DNA of 64,000 nt. It comes from Mycobacterium paragordonae. GTDB lineage: Bacteria; Actinomycetota; Actinomycetes; Mycobacteriales; Mycobacteriaceae. Positions 8,056 to 17,422 of the stretch are shown here, one piece after another. The position numbers and the translations under genes are program-made. The stretch spans positions 1,240,001 through 1,304,000 of the forward strand of contig NZ_CP025546.1 of the NCBI RefSeq assembly GCF_003614435.1, given 5' to 3'. The stretch's first letter is position 1. Each line of letters opens with the position of its first letter. Under the pieces are notes generated by a model. That model saw only the letters and a program-made list of their open reading frames with translations. It ran no database searches and was not told the DNA's origin.

Positions 8056-9900
8056 ATGGGCCTTGGCAACTTCTACAGAACGGTGGTCCAGGTGAGTCGT
8101 CAATGGTATGAGCATCCCTCGCTGGTTCTGCAGCTCAAGGCGCTGGCCGGCCTGCGCAATGATCTACGCGACCACAACCTTTTTGAAGGCGACGGAATCC
8201 GTCCCAAGGACGATCTCGGCGAGGCCACCGAGGAAGTCAAGCGGGCCCGCACCCCGGACGGCACGTGGAACGACCTCTCCGAACCATGGATGGGCGCAAA
8301 AGGAACCGGCTTCGGGCGCAACGTTCCGCAGGCGAAAACAGTCACCGATACCAAGCGACTGCTCGACCCGGACCCACGGTTGATCAGCCGGCGGTTGATG
8401 GCCCGCGACGAATTCAAGCCCGCGGGAATCATCAATGCGCTGGCCGCGGCGTGGCTGCAGTTCGAGAACCACAACTGGTTCTTCCATGGCGATGGCCTGG
8501 CGGACAAGACAATCGACATCCCGCTGCGCAAGGGTGACGAGTTCCCCGAGGATCCGATGCGGATTCGCTGCACCATCCCGCCGCGCGGCGAGATCGTGGA
8601 CGGGTGTCCGGCGCCGGTATTCAGCAACGTCGAAACCCATTGGTGGGACGGCTCGCAGATCTACGGCAGCGGCCGGGAGCGGCAGGCCGAGGTGAGGACC
8701 TTCGTCGATGGCAAGATCAAGGTCGGCGACGACGGCCGACTGCCCAAGAGCGACATCCCCGGTATCGACCTCACCGGCATGCGGGAGAACTGGTGGGTCG
8801 GAGTGGGCATCCTGCACACGCTTTTCGCCCGTGAACACAACGCCGTGTGCGATGCCCTGAAGAAGGCCTACCCCAGCTTCGACGACCAGCGTCTCTTCGA
8901 ACTCGGCGTCCTGGTGGTCTCGGCGCTGATCGCCAAGATCCACACCGTCGAATGGACGACCTGCGTCCTGCGCCACCCCGCACTGCAGATCGGCATGAAC
9001 GCCAACTGGTATGGCGCCCTGGGTGAGACGTTCCGCGACCGCATCGGTCGCGTCGGTGACAGCGAAGCGCTGTCAGGCATCATCGGCTCGCCGACCGATC
9101 ACCATTCCGCCCCGTTCTCCCTCACCGAGGAATTCGTCTCGGTCTACCGCATGCACCCGCTGATTCCCGACGACTGGAACTTCTTCTCGCTGGCATCCGG
9201 AGAGCACCTGGAGAAGCGCGAATTCACCGAGCTACAAGGGCGTTTCACCCGCGACTTCATGGACCGCATGGAATTCGGCGACATGTGGTACTCGTTCGGT
9301 CTGGCCAGCGCGGGAGCGGTGTGCCTGCACAACTACCCGAACGCGCTGCGCCAGCTCACCCGGGTGGACGGGCAGGTCACCGACCTGGCCACGCTGGACA
9401 TCGTGCGGGACCGGGAACGCGGGGTGCCCCGCTACAACGACTTCCGCGAAGCCCTGCGGATGCCGCGCCGCAAGAGCATCGACGACATCACGCCCAATAA
9501 GCAGTGGGCCAAGGAGATCAACGAGGTCTACAACGGCGACGTGGATGCGGTCGATCTGCAGATCGGGATGCAGGCCGAGCAGCCGCCCAAGGGCTTCGGC
9601 TTCTCCGACACCGCGTTTCGCATCTTCATTCTGATGGCCTCACGCCGGCTGAAGAGTGACCGATTCTTCACCAAGGACTTCCGGCCCGAGGTCTACACCC
9701 AGATCGGCTACGACTGGGTGAACCACACGACGATGAAAGACGTGCTGCTGCGCCACTATCCGGAGCTCGAGACGGTGATCGGCGATGTGGAGCGGGTGTT
9801 CGCGCCATGGCCGAAGCTGGGTGCGCCGGCGGAGGGAAAGAAGCGCCGGGTGGTGCAACTCGCCGACACCGTTCGTGCCTACATCCCCTGGGGGTCCTAA
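8056..9900 (+). CDS. Alpha-dioxygenase-like haem peroxidase (fatty acid oxygenase)
   Basis: A 614-residue protein of the animal-type haem peroxidase/cyclooxygenase superfamily, closest by eye to plant alpha-dioxygenase. Key residues are present: distal His139 in AAWLQFENHNWF, and the catalytic Tyr364 with proximal His367 in EEFVSVYRMHPLIPD. Other plant-like blocks are HWWDGSQIYG, FAREHNAVCDALKK and NANWYGALGETF. Such enzymes add O2 to the alpha carbon of fatty acids to give 2-hydroperoxides. No signal peptide is seen. It lies 3 bp upstream of a P450, so the two are almost certainly co-translated. The substrate could be a fatty acid or mycobacterial acyl lipid (inference). Confidence 0.88.
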   Translation: MGLGNFYRTVVQVSRQWYEHPSLVLQLKALAGLRNDLRDHNLFEGDGIRPKDDLGEATEEVKRARTPDGTWNDLSEPWMGAKGTGFGRNVPQAKTVTDTKRLLDPDPRLISRRLMARDEFKPAGIINALAAAWLQFENHNWFFHGDGLADKTIDIPLRKGDEFPEDPMRIRCTIPPRGEIVDGCPAPVFSNVETHWWDGSQIYGSGRERQAEVRTFVDGKIKVGDDGRLPKSDIPGIDLTGMRENWWVGVGILHTLFAREHNAVCDALKKAYPSFDDQRLFELGVLVVSALIAKIHTVEWTTCVLRHPALQIGMNANWYGALGETFRDRIGRVGDSEALSGIIGSPTDHHSAPFSLTEEFVSVYRMHPLIPDDWNFFSLASGEHLEKREFTELQGRFTRDFMDRMEFGDMWYSFGLASAGAVCLHNYPNALRQLTRVDGQVTDLATLDIVRDRERGVPRYNDFREALRMPRRKSIDDITPNKQWAKEINEVYNGDVDAVDLQIGMQAEQPPKGFGFSDTAFRIFILMASRRLKSDRFFTKDFRPEVYTQIGYDWVNHTTMKDVLLRHYPELETVIGDVERVFAPWPKLGAPAEGKKRRVVQLADTVRAYIPWGS

Positions 9901-9903
9901 CCC

Positions 9904-11211
9904 GTGGCTGAGGATTTCAAGCACGCGTCCACCCTGGAAGGCATCAGGTTCACCGCGCAGGTCGCCGTCCCCAACGTGATTCTGGGGCTGTTCAACAAGC
10001 GGGAGTTGCCCAGCCGGGTCGCTTCCACCGTGGGTGCCGACTACCTGGGCTACCGGTTGGTCGACGGGATGGTGCGCAGCTACGGTCCGGCACCGTTCTA
10101 TGTGCGGGTCGCCAAGGACGAGGCCCTGCTGGTGCACCATCCCGACGACCTGAAGTTCGTGCTGGGCGGCTCTCCCGACCCGTTCGCCTCCGACCCGGAG
10201 GCGAAACGCAAGGGCATGAGGGCATTTCAGCCTGACGCGCTGACACTGTCCGGCGGTCGCCAGTGGCAGGAGCGGCGCAAGTTCGCCGAGGCCGTGCTGG
10301 ACACCGGCAAACCGGTACACCGGCTTGCGCAACCGTTCGCCGATGTCGCCGTCCAGACCGCTCAAGAGTTGGCCGGCGACAAAATCGACTGGCCGGCGGC
10401 CAACAAGGCGTTCCAGCGTCTGACGCGTCGGGTGCTGTTCGGTGATCCCGCCGCCGACGACGAGGGCCTCACCGAGATGCTCGGCGAGATGATGTCGGCC
10501 GGCAACAAGATGCCCGACGAACCCGCGCCGCAGTACGGCGAATTCATCGCGCGGATCGAGGGTTATCTCGCCGATCCGCCGGAAGGCAGTCTGGCTGCCC
10601 TCATCCCGCTGGCGCCCGACCCCGGCTCCGTACCTGCCGGCCAGTTGGTGCACTGGATGTTCGCGATGGGAGACACGCTGGCCGCCAACACATTTCGCAC
10701 GCTCGGGGTGTTATCAAGCCACGACGAGCAGCTCAACGAAGTCAAGGCGGAGATGGCCGACGCGGATATCGGCTCCGCCGCGGGCATCGCCAAGCTGGAG
10801 TACCTGGCCGGCTGCCTGTTCGAAGCGATGCGGCTGTGGCCCACCACTCAGTTGTTCGGCCGGGTCACCACCCGGGACGTCGAATTCCCCAGTGGCGCCG
10901 TGCTGCCCGAGGGACGCCAGGTGCTGATCTACAACGTCTTCAATCACCGCAATCGGCAACGTATCCCGTACGCCGACCGGTTCTCGCCGGGGGAGTGGGT
11001 CAGCGGAGGCGCCGGTGACGACTGGTCATACAACTTCTTCAGCCACGGGCCCCAGGTGTGCCCCGGAGCGGACCTGTCGATATTTCTGGGTCAAGCGGTG
11101 CTGGCTCACCTGATCGACGCCGGTGCCACCAGCCTGTCCGGCGATCGGCTCAACCCGGCCAAGCCGCTGCCGCACAACTTCGACCTCTACGGCTTCAGCG
11201 TGTCGCGATGA
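9904..11211 (+). CDS. Cytochrome P450 paired with the alpha-dioxygenase
   Basis: A 435-residue P450-like protein with GTG start, 3 bp after the dioxygenase stop. The K-helix ExxR is in LFEAMRLWP and the haem loop is FSHGPQVCPG with Cys386. The expected I-helix block reads AMGDTLAANTF, so the acid-alcohol pair is only loosely conserved. This is compatible with a peroxide-using or hydroperoxide-isomerising P450 that does not need to activate O2 itself. The family knowledge behind this is the fungal diol synthases, in which a haem dioxygenase is fused to a P450 that rearranges its hydroperoxide. Its 3' end overlaps the convergent methyltransferase by 17 bp. Confidence 0.85.
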   Translation: MAEDFKHASTLEGIRFTAQVAVPNVILGLFNKRELPSRVASTVGADYLGYRLVDGMVRSYGPAPFYVRVAKDEALLVHHPDDLKFVLGGSPDPFASDPEAKRKGMRAFQPDALTLSGGRQWQERRKFAEAVLDTGKPVHRLAQPFADVAVQTAQELAGDKIDWPAANKAFQRLTRRVLFGDPAADDEGLTEMLGEMMSAGNKMPDEPAPQYGEFIARIEGYLADPPEGSLAALIPLAPDPGSVPAGQLVHWMFAMGDTLAANTFRTLGVLSSHDEQLNEVKAEMADADIGSAAGIAKLEYLAGCLFEAMRLWPTTQLFGRVTTRDVEFPSGAVLPEGRQVLIYNVFNHRNRQRIPYADRFSPGEWVSGGAGDDWSYNFFSHGPQVCPGADLSIFLGQAVLAHLIDAGATSLSGDRLNPAKPLPHNFDLYGFSVSR

Positions 11212-12118
11212 CGGTGACGATGTTGCGCAGGGTGGCCGAGTCGGGGTCGTCGGGGAAGACGCGACCGTAGTCCGCGTAGAATTCCCGTCGTGGCCGGGTG
11301 GTCACCGTCCATCCCGCCGCGTTCAGGTAATCGACGACGTTGTTGCGCTCGCCGTCGTAGAAGAGGTTCGACAGGTTGATGTCGCAACCCAGGTTCGCCC
11401 AGCGCTGGTTGAACTGCTGGGCGCGCTGACTCATGGGTACGCCCGAATCGGGATGGTATTCGGTGGCGACTCTGCTACCGGGTCCGCTGAGCGCGGTGAT
11501 GTTGTCGAACAGCAGATCCTGCGCCTCCGGCGGGAGGTACATCAGCAGGCCCTCGGCGCTCCAGGCGGTTGCCTGACAAGGGTCGAATCCACTGTGGCGC
11601 AACGCTTCCGGCCAGTCATCTCGCAGGTCGATGCTGACTGCCTTGCGGTGGGCCGACGGCGTGGCGCCCAGCGCCGTCATCGCTGAGTTCTTGAACTCGA
11701 TGACCTGGGGCTGGTCGACCTCGTACACCACGGTGCCGCGGGGCCAGGGCAGCCGGTAGCCGCGGGCATCCAGTCCGGCGGCCAGGATCACGGCTTGGCG
11801 CACTCCGTTGCGGGCCGCGTCGAGGAAGAAGTCGTCAAAGAAGCGGGTGCGCACCGCGATCGAGTCCGTCTCGAATTGCAGGTCACGTCCGTCGGCCGCG
11901 TCGGGCAGCGCCTGCTCTATCGGCTGGTCGCCGTCGACCAGTCGGGTGAAGAAGTCCAGCCCGACCGCCCGCACCAACGGCGCCGCGAACGGGTCGCTGA
12001 TGATCGGGTTGTCCTGCGCGGAGGCCACCGCACGCGCGGCGGCGACCATGGTCGCGGTCGCGCCCACGCTCGAGGCCAAATCCCAGCTGTCTCCGGCGGA
12101 GCGTTCGGTGGTCGCCAT
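11195..12118 (-). CDS. Class I SAM-dependent methyltransferase, TIGR00027/LCM-like family (copy 1)
   Basis: A 307-residue member of the mycobacterial putative O-methyltransferase family. Its signature opening is [14 protein letters not shown]; the SAM loop is ILAAGLDARGYRLPWP, followed by [13 protein letters not shown]. Mycobacteria carry many copies and their substrates are mostly unknown. It is two bases downstream of a clear paralogue (12121-13065) in the same orientation, so a tandem duplication is likely. It ends inside the 3' end of the P450 gene on the other strand. Confidence 0.88.
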   Translation of the reverse strand: MATTERSAGDSWDLASSVGATATMVAAARAVASAQDNPIISDPFAAPLVRAVGLDFFTRLVDGDQPIEQALPDAADGRDLQFETDSIAVRTRFFDDFFLDAARNGVRQAVILAAGLDARGYRLPWPRGTVVYEVDQPQVIEFKNSAMTALGATPSAHRKAVSIDLRDDWPEALRHSGFDPCQATAWSAEGLLMYLPPEAQDLLFDNITALSGPGSRVATEYHPDSGVPMSQRAQQFNQRWANLGCDINLSNLFYDGERNNVVDYLNAAGWTVTTRPRREFYADYGRVFPDDPDSATLRNIVTVIATR

Positions 12119-12120
12119 GG

Positions 12121-13065
12121 TTACTGCCGCTCCGCGCTCAGGTAGACCACCTCGCCGAACGGGGCGTCGTCACCGGATGCCGGCTCCAAGCCGTGCTGGG
12201 CGAACAACTCGGAGTTGCGCAGGCTGGTCGTCTCCCAGCCGTGAGCGGCCAGGTAGGTTCCCGCGTCGGTGCGATCGTCGAAATACACCAGCGCGGCCAT
12301 GTCGAAGTCCAGGCCGTGCCGGCTCCACCGCTCGTTCTGCCGCTTCATCCGGGTGCGCAGGTCCTCCTGGTTGAGCTCGTTGATGTCCAGCAGCCCCTCG
12401 GTCGCGAAGCGGCTTCCCGGGACACTGAGCGCACCGATCTGATCCAGCAGCCGATCCTGGGCGTCGGCGGGCAGGTAACCCAGCAATCCCTCGGCAATCC
12501 ATGCGGTGCGCTGGGTGGGGTCGAAGCCGGCCTTACGCAACGCCGCGGGCCAGTCCTCGCGCAGGTCGACCGCCACGGTGCGGCGGTCCGCGGTGGGCTG
12601 GGCGCCCAAACCGGACAGCGTCGCGGTCTTGAACTCGATCACCTGTGGCTGGTCGACCTCGAACACAGTGGTTCCCGGCGGCCAGGGCAGCCGGAATGCG
12701 CGGGAGTCCAGGCCCGCGGCCAGGATGACGGCCTGCCGGATGCCGGCGTCCGTCGCGGAGCGGAAGAAGTCGTCGAAGAACCGGGTCCGGATGGCCATCG
12801 CATTGGCGAAGTGCACGGTGCCGGTCGCCGTTTCCTCGTCGAGTTCGGCCAGCGCAAGCTCACCGCTGGCCAGCCGGGTAAAGAAGTCGACGCCCACCGC
12901 GCGGACCAGCGGCTCGGCGTAGGAGTCTGAGGCCACCGCGCCGGCGCCGTGGGTGTCGCGCGCTGCCACGGCCCGTGCCGCCGCGACCATGGTGGCCGTC
13001 AGGCCCACGCTGGACGCCAGGTCCCAGGTGTCGCCTTCATACCGTGCGCTGCCCGTTTGAGTCAT
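12121..13065 (-). CDS. Class I SAM-dependent methyltransferase, TIGR00027/LCM-like family (copy 2, Rv0731c-like)
   Basis: A 314-residue paralogue of the preceding gene, with [30 protein letters not shown] and [13 protein letters not shown]. The position directly upstream of and divergent from secY matches Rv0731c of M. tuberculosis, so this is the ancestral copy and 11195-12118 the extra one. The start ATG follows AGCAGCTAG, a weak ribosome site. It probably methylates a carboxyl or hydroxyl group of a small metabolite or lipid; the substrate is unknown. Confidence 0.88.
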   Translation of the reverse strand: MTQTGSARYEGDTWDLASSVGLTATMVAAARAVAARDTHGAGAVASDSYAEPLVRAVGVDFFTRLASGELALAELDEETATGTVHFANAMAIRTRFFDDFFRSATDAGIRQAVILAAGLDSRAFRLPWPPGTTVFEVDQPQVIEFKTATLSGLGAQPTADRRTVAVDLREDWPAALRKAGFDPTQRTAWIAEGLLGYLPADAQDRLLDQIGALSVPGSRFATEGLLDINELNQEDLRTRMKRQNERWSRHGLDFDMAALVYFDDRTDAGTYLAAHGWETTSLRNSELFAQHGLEPASGDDAPFGEVVYLSAERQ

Positions 13066-13418
13066 CTAGCTGCTCCCGAAAAAGTGCGATCTAATACTTA
13101 GCAAATATAACGAGTCATCCAGACTGTACGCTCCTGCCGGATTGCGCGACTCCTCCTCACGGCTGCGCCGTGCATCGTCGTCACGCGGAAAAGTTGACCG
13201 TCTCCTGTCAGCGGAGGCCACCCTGGGCGGACCAGCACGCACCAGCTGTTAGTCTCGTACACGGTTTGACGCGCTTGCATCGTGGCCGGCCGTACGTCTT
13301 GGCGTGCTGGTTTTGGACGCGTGACGCGAGATGAACCCAGGAACGACCAGACATTGGAACCAGCCGGCCAGTCCCGGTTGGCATGCCGCGACCAGAGTTC
13401 GGCTGCGCAGGAGGAAGA
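13066..13418. other. 353-bp non-coding region between the methyltransferase and secY
   Basis: No gene is supported here. Bases 13090-13112 are unusually A/T-rich (TAATACTTAGCAAATATAAC) and probably belong to the promoter of the leftward methyltransferase. Possible rightward -35 elements (TTGACC at 13194, TTGACG at 13265) have no convincing -10 at normal spacing, so the secY promoter is not assigned. A short hairpin, CTCC-N6-GGAG, lies around 13202-13216. A clear ribosome site AGGAGG (13409-13414) precedes the secY GTG. Confidence 0.6.
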
Positions 13419-14744
13419 GTGCTTTCGGCTTTCATCTCATCGCTGCGGACAGCCGACCTGAGACGGAAGATCCTCTTCACGCTGAGCATCGTCGTCCTGT
13501 ACCGCGTCGGCGCCGCACTGCCCTCACCCGGCGTCAACTTCCCCAACGTGCAGCAGTGCATCAAAGAAGCCAGCGGCGGCCAAGCCGGTCAGATCTACTC
13601 CCTGATCAACCTGTTCTCCGGTGGTGCCTTGCTGAAGCTCACCGTCTTCGCGGTGGGGGTGATGCCGTACATCACCGCGAGCATCATCGTGCAGCTGCTC
13701 ACCGTGGTGATCCCCCGCTTCGAAGAGCTGCGGAAGGAGGGTCAGGCCGGTCAGGCCAAGATGACGCAGTACACGCGTTATCTGGCGATCGCGCTGGCCG
13801 TCCTGCAGGCCACCAGCATCGTGGCGCTGGCCGCCAACGGCGGTTTGCTACAGGGCTGCTCGCTGGACATCCTGGCCAACCAGACCATCTTCTCCGAGAT
13901 CGTCATCGTGATGGTGATGACGGCCGGTGCCGCACTGGTGATGTGGATGGGCGAGCTGATCACCGAGCGCGGTATCGGCAACGGCATGTCGCTGTTGATC
14001 TTCGTCGGCATCGCCGCCCGCATCCCCGCCGAAGGCAATCAGATCCTGCAGAGCCGGGGCGGGATGATCTTTGCGGCCGTGTGTGCGGCCGCACTGGTCA
14101 TCATCGTCGGCGTGGTGTTCGTCGAGCAGGGCCAGCGCCGGATTCCGGTCCAGTACGCGAAGCGCATGGTGGGCCGACGGATGTACGGCGGCACGTCGAC
14201 GTACCTCCCGCTGAAGGTCAACCAGGCCGGCGTTATCCCGGTCATTTTCGCGTCGTCGCTGATTTACATTCCGAATCTGATCACTCAGCTGGTTCGTAGC
14301 GGGAGCGGCGGTGGCGGCCACAGTTGGTGGGACAAATTCGTCGGAAGTTACCTTTCGGATCCCAGTAGCCCGGTCTATATCAGCATCTATTTCGGGTTGA
14401 TCATCTTCTTCACGTACTTCTACGTGTCGATCACGTTCAATCCGGATGAGCGTGCCGACGAAATGAAGAAATTCGGCGGCTTCATTCCCGGCATTCGGCC
14501 CGGACGTCCGACCGCCGATTATCTGCGCTTTGTGCTGAGCCGGATTACTCTTCCCGGCTCGATCTACCTCGGTGTGATCTCCGTGCTGCCCAACTTGTTC
14601 CTGCAGATCGGCAACAGCGGCGGGATACAGAATCTACCCTTCGGGGGGACCGCGGTTCTGATCATGATTGGCGTCGGGTTGGATACGGTCAAACAGATCG
14701 AGAGTCAGCTCATGCAGCGCAACTATGAAGGGTTCCTCAAGTGA
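13419..14744 (+). CDS. secY: Preprotein translocase subunit SecY
   Basis: A 441-residue polytopic membrane protein, the central channel of the Sec translocon. The GTG at 13419 is preferred over the ATG at 13383: AGGAGG sits just upstream, and the resulting start [20 protein letters not shown] and the length match M. tuberculosis SecY. Ten membrane segments are expected. Conserved cytoplasmic-loop residues include [13 protein letters not shown] and [18 protein letters not shown]. It is the first gene of secY-adk-map, with its stop overlapping the adk start. Confidence 0.97.
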   Translation: MLSAFISSLRTADLRRKILFTLSIVVLYRVGAALPSPGVNFPNVQQCIKEASGGQAGQIYSLINLFSGGALLKLTVFAVGVMPYITASIIVQLLTVVIPRFEELRKEGQAGQAKMTQYTRYLAIALAVLQATSIVALAANGGLLQGCSLDILANQTIFSEIVIVMVMTAGAALVMWMGELITERGIGNGMSLLIFVGIAARIPAEGNQILQSRGGMIFAAVCAAALVIIVGVVFVEQGQRRIPVQYAKRMVGRRMYGGTSTYLPLKVNQAGVIPVIFASSLIYIPNLITQLVRSGSGGGGHSWWDKFVGSYLSDPSSPVYISIYFGLIIFFTYFYVSITFNPDERADEMKKFGGFIPGIRPGRPTADYLRFVLSRITLPGSIYLGVISVLPNLFLQIGNSGGIQNLPFGGTAVLIMIGVGLDTVKQIESQLMQRNYEGFLK

Positions 14745-15286
14745 GAGTGGTATTGCTGGGACCGCCTGGGGCGGGCAAGGGGACGCAAGCCGAGAAGCTG
14801 GCCGAAAAGCTGGGGATCCCACACATCTCCACCGGCGAACTGTTCCGCAGCAATATCCAAGAAGGCACCAAGCTGGGCGTGGAGGCCAAGCGCTACCTGG
14901 ACGCCGGCGACCTGGTGCCGTCCTCACTGACCAATGAACTCGTGGACGACCGGCTCAATGACCCGGACGCCGCCAACGGCTTCATTCTCGATGGCTATCC
15001 GCGGTCGGTGGAACAGGCCAAGGCGCTGCACGAGATGCTGGAACGACGCGGCACCGACATCGACGCGGTGGTCGAATTCCGGGTCTCCGAGGACGAACTG
15101 CTGACCCGCCTCACCGGCCGTGGTCGCGCCGACGACACCGAAGAGGTCATCCGCAACCGGATGAAGGTCTACCGCGAAGAAACCGCGCCGCTTCTGGACT
15201 ACTACAGCGACGAGCTGAAGACCGTCGACGCCGTCGGTACCTTGGATGAGGTGTTCGCTCGCGCGTTGCAGGTCCTGGGTCAGTAA
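14741..15286 (+). CDS. adk: Adenylate kinase
   Basis: A 181-residue short-form adenylate kinase (ATP + AMP to 2 ADP) with the P-loop GPPGAGKGT at residues 7-15. It lacks the long LID insertion of E. coli-type enzymes, as is usual in mycobacteria. The GTG start overlaps the secY stop (GTGA), so it is translationally coupled. It is the essential house-keeping gene of the secY operon. Confidence 0.97.
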   Translation: MRVVLLGPPGAGKGTQAEKLAEKLGIPHISTGELFRSNIQEGTKLGVEAKRYLDAGDLVPSSLTNELVDDRLNDPDAANGFILDGYPRSVEQAKALHEMLERRGTDIDAVVEFRVSEDELLTRLTGRGRADDTEEVIRNRMKVYREETAPLLDYYSDELKTVDAVGTLDEVFARALQVLGQ

Positions 15287-15288
15287 TC

Positions 15289-16086
15289 ATGGGCGCCCTG
15301 GCACGGCTGCGGGGCCGCAAAGTGGTACCGCAGCGCACTGCCGGTGAGCTTGATGCGATGGCGGCGGCCGGTGCCGTCGTTGCCGCCGCCCTGAAAGCGG
15401 TCCAATCGGCGGCGGTGGCCGGCGTGTCCACTCTGAGTCTCGACGAGATCGCCGAGTCGGTGATACGCGAGGCCGGCGCCATCCCGTCCTTCCTCGGCTA
15501 CCACGGCTACCCGGCGTCGATCTGCTCGTCGGTCAACGACCGCGTCGTGCACGGAATCCCTTCCGCCGCAGAGGTTTTGGTGCCCGGCGACCTGGTGTCC
15601 ATCGACTGCGGCGCGGTGCTGGACGGTTGGCACGGCGACGCGGCCGTCACCTTCGGGGTGGGCAACCTGATCCCCGCTGACGCGGCGTTGTCCCAAGCGA
15701 CCAGGGACTCCCTGGAAGCCGGGATCGCGGCGATGGTCGCCGGCAACCGGCTGACCGACGTCGCGCATGCCATCGAAACCGGTACGCACGCCGCCGCCTC
15801 CCGCTACGACCGCGCATTCGGCATTGTCGAGGGTTACGGCGGCCACGGCATCGGCCGGCAGATGCACATGGACCCGTTCCTCCCCAACGAAGGCTCGCCG
15901 GGGCGGGGCCCGACCCTCGCCGTGGGTTCGGTGCTGGCCATTGAGCCGATGCTGACACTGGGAACCGGAAAGACCGTCGTCCTCGACGATCAGTGGACGG
16001 TGACCACCGTCGACGGCTCACGCGCCGCGCACTGGGAACACACCGTGGCCGTCACTGAAGACGGTCCGCGCATCCTCACGGTTTGA
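15289..16086 (+). CDS. map: Methionine aminopeptidase, type I
   Basis: A 265-residue M24A peptidase that removes initiator methionine. Metal ligands are visible as Asp in [15 protein letters not shown], His in [12 protein letters not shown], and Glu in AIEPML and WEHTVAV. It begins 2 bp after adk. It is the shorter MapA type without the N-terminal SH3-binding extension. Its stop codon TGA is part of the -35 element of the sigL promoter. Confidence 0.95.
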   Translation: MGALARLRGRKVVPQRTAGELDAMAAAGAVVAAALKAVQSAAVAGVSTLSLDEIAESVIREAGAIPSFLGYHGYPASICSSVNDRVVHGIPSAAEVLVPGDLVSIDCGAVLDGWHGDAAVTFGVGNLIPADAALSQATRDSLEAGIAAMVAGNRLTDVAHAIETGTHAAASRYDRAFGIVEGYGGHGIGRQMHMDPFLPNEGSPGRGPTLAVGSVLAIEPMLTLGTGKTVVLDDQWTVTTVDGSRAAHWEHTVAVTEDGPRILTV

Positions 16087-16111
16087 ACCAAACTCCCTGA
16101 TGACTCGTATG
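16084..16111 (+). promoter_or_regulatory. SigL-type promoter of sigL-rslA (autoregulation)
   Basis: TGAACC (16084-16089), exactly 16 bases, then CGTATG (16106-16111). This fits the SigL consensus as I know it from M. tuberculosis (TGAACC-N16-CGT). The -35 overlaps the map stop codon. Transcription would start near 16118, with GGGAGG (16118-16123) as the ribosome site for the GTG at 16131, so the leader is very short. Confidence 0.75.
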
Positions 16112-16130
16112 AGTAACGGGAGGTGATCAG

Positions 16131-16664
16131 GTGGCTCGTGTGGCCGGCACCGGGGCTGCTGAGGCCGCTCTGATGAAAGCGCTTTACGACGAGCATGCCG
16201 CCGTGTTGTGGCGGTATGCGTTGCGGTTGACCGGCGACGCCAGCCAGTCCGAGGACGTCGTCCAGGAAACCTTGTTGCGGGCCTGGCAACATCCGGAGGT
16301 CATCGGCGACACCGAGCGTTCGGCGCGGGCCTGGTTGTTCACCGTCGCCCGCAACATGATCATCGACGATCGACGCAGCGCCCGGTTCCGCAACGTCGTC
16401 GGCTCGACCGACGAGGAGGGCGCGCCGGAGCAGTCGACGCCGGACGAAGTGAACGCGGCGCTGGATCGGCTGCTGATCGCCGAGGCGATGGCCCAACTGT
16501 CCGTCGAGCACCGGGCGGTGATCGAGCGGTCGTACTACCGTGGCTGGACGACCGCTCAGATTGCCAACGATCTGAATATCGCAGAGGGAACCGTGAAGTC
16601 GCGCCTGCATTACGCCGTGCGCGCGCTGCGGCTCACTCTGCAGGAACTGGGAGTCACCCGATGA
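16131..16664 (+). CDS. sigL: ECF RNA polymerase sigma factor SigL
   Basis: A 177-residue ECF sigma factor. Region 2 runs from LYDEHAAVLWRYALRL through ARAWLFTVARNMIIDD; region 4 carries the HTH YRGWTTAQIANDLNIAEGTV. Length and sequence agree with M. tuberculosis SigL (Rv0735). The GTG start is preceded by GGGAGG. It is followed by its anti-sigma gene rslA, and both lie behind a SigL-type promoter, implying autoregulation. Two further SigL-type promoters 3.9 kb to the right make the neighbouring biosynthetic-looking operons likely targets. Confidence 0.96.
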   Translation: MARVAGTGAAEAALMKALYDEHAAVLWRYALRLTGDASQSEDVVQETLLRAWQHPEVIGDTERSARAWLFTVARNMIIDDRRSARFRNVVGSTDEEGAPEQSTPDEVNAALDRLLIAEAMAQLSVEHRAVIERSYYRGWTTAQIANDLNIAEGTVKSRLHYAVRALRLTLQELGVTR

Positions 16665-16704
16665 CGGGACTCGGAGAACTTGAGCGTGACAGGAGGTGGA
16701 TGAC

Positions 16705-17409
16705 ATGACTTGGCCGGTGAAACCAGATCAGCCCGGGGACGCGCACCCCTACGCGACGTGGGATGCCGCATATGTGCTGGGGTCGTTGTCGGGCGCCGAG
16801 CGGCGCGAATTCGAAACCCATCTGGCGGATTGCGCGTCCTGCCGGGAAGCCGTCGCCGTGCTCAGCGGCATCCCGGCGCTGCTCTCGCAGTTGAGCCGCG
16901 ACGACGTGGTCGCGATCAACGAGGCGGGACCGGCGCCCAAGCCACCGGAATTGCTGCCGTCGTTGCTGGAAACGGTCCGCTGGCGACGTCGTCGTACCCG
17001 GCTGACCTGGCTGGCCTCCGCTGCAGCGGCCGTGGTGCTGGGCATCGGAGTGCTGGTGGGGGTCAACGGATTCGTCGGGACGCCTTCTCAGCCGACCACG
17101 TCGGCGCAGCAGATGGCCCAGGTCGGCACCAAGCTGCTGACGTCGACCATTTCGCTGTCCAGCGAACGGTGGGGGACGTTCATCAACCTCAAGTGCTACT
17201 GCCTGGCACCCCCGGACGCTCACCATGACACGTTGGCGATGGTGGTGGTGGGTCGCGACGGCAGCCAGACCCGGTTGGCGACGTGGGTGGCCGAACCCGG
17301 CCACTCCGCGACCCCGGCCGGCAGTATCTCGACGCCGATGGAGCAGATCGCCTCGGTGCAGGTGGTTGCCGCCGACAGTGGCCAGGTCCTCCTCGAGCGC
17401 TCGCTGTAA
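16705..17409 (+). CDS. rslA: Anti-sigma-L factor RslA (zinc-binding, transmembrane)
   Basis: A 234-residue membrane anti-sigma factor. The cytoplasmic domain has the ZAS motif HLADCASC (His-x3-Cys-x2-Cys). A single membrane helix follows after the basic stretch RWRRRRTR (about residues 100-122), then an extracytoplasmic domain. In M. tuberculosis, RslA binds SigL and releases it under oxidising conditions through this zinc site. The ATG at 16705 is chosen because AGGAGG (16691-16696) lies 8 bp upstream; the GTG at 16696 overlaps the ribosome site itself. Confidence 0.93.
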   Translation: MTWPVKPDQPGDAHPYATWDAAYVLGSLSGAERREFETHLADCASCREAVAVLSGIPALLSQLSRDDVVAINEAGPAPKPPELLPSLLETVRWRRRRTRLTWLASAAAAVVLGIGVLVGVNGFVGTPSQPTTSAQQMAQVGTKLLTSTISLSSERWGTFINLKCYCLAPPDAHHDTLAMVVVGRDGSQTRLATWVAEPGHSATPAGSISTPMEQIASVQVVAADSGQVLLERSL

Positions 17410-17422
17410 ATCCGCTCAGCGC

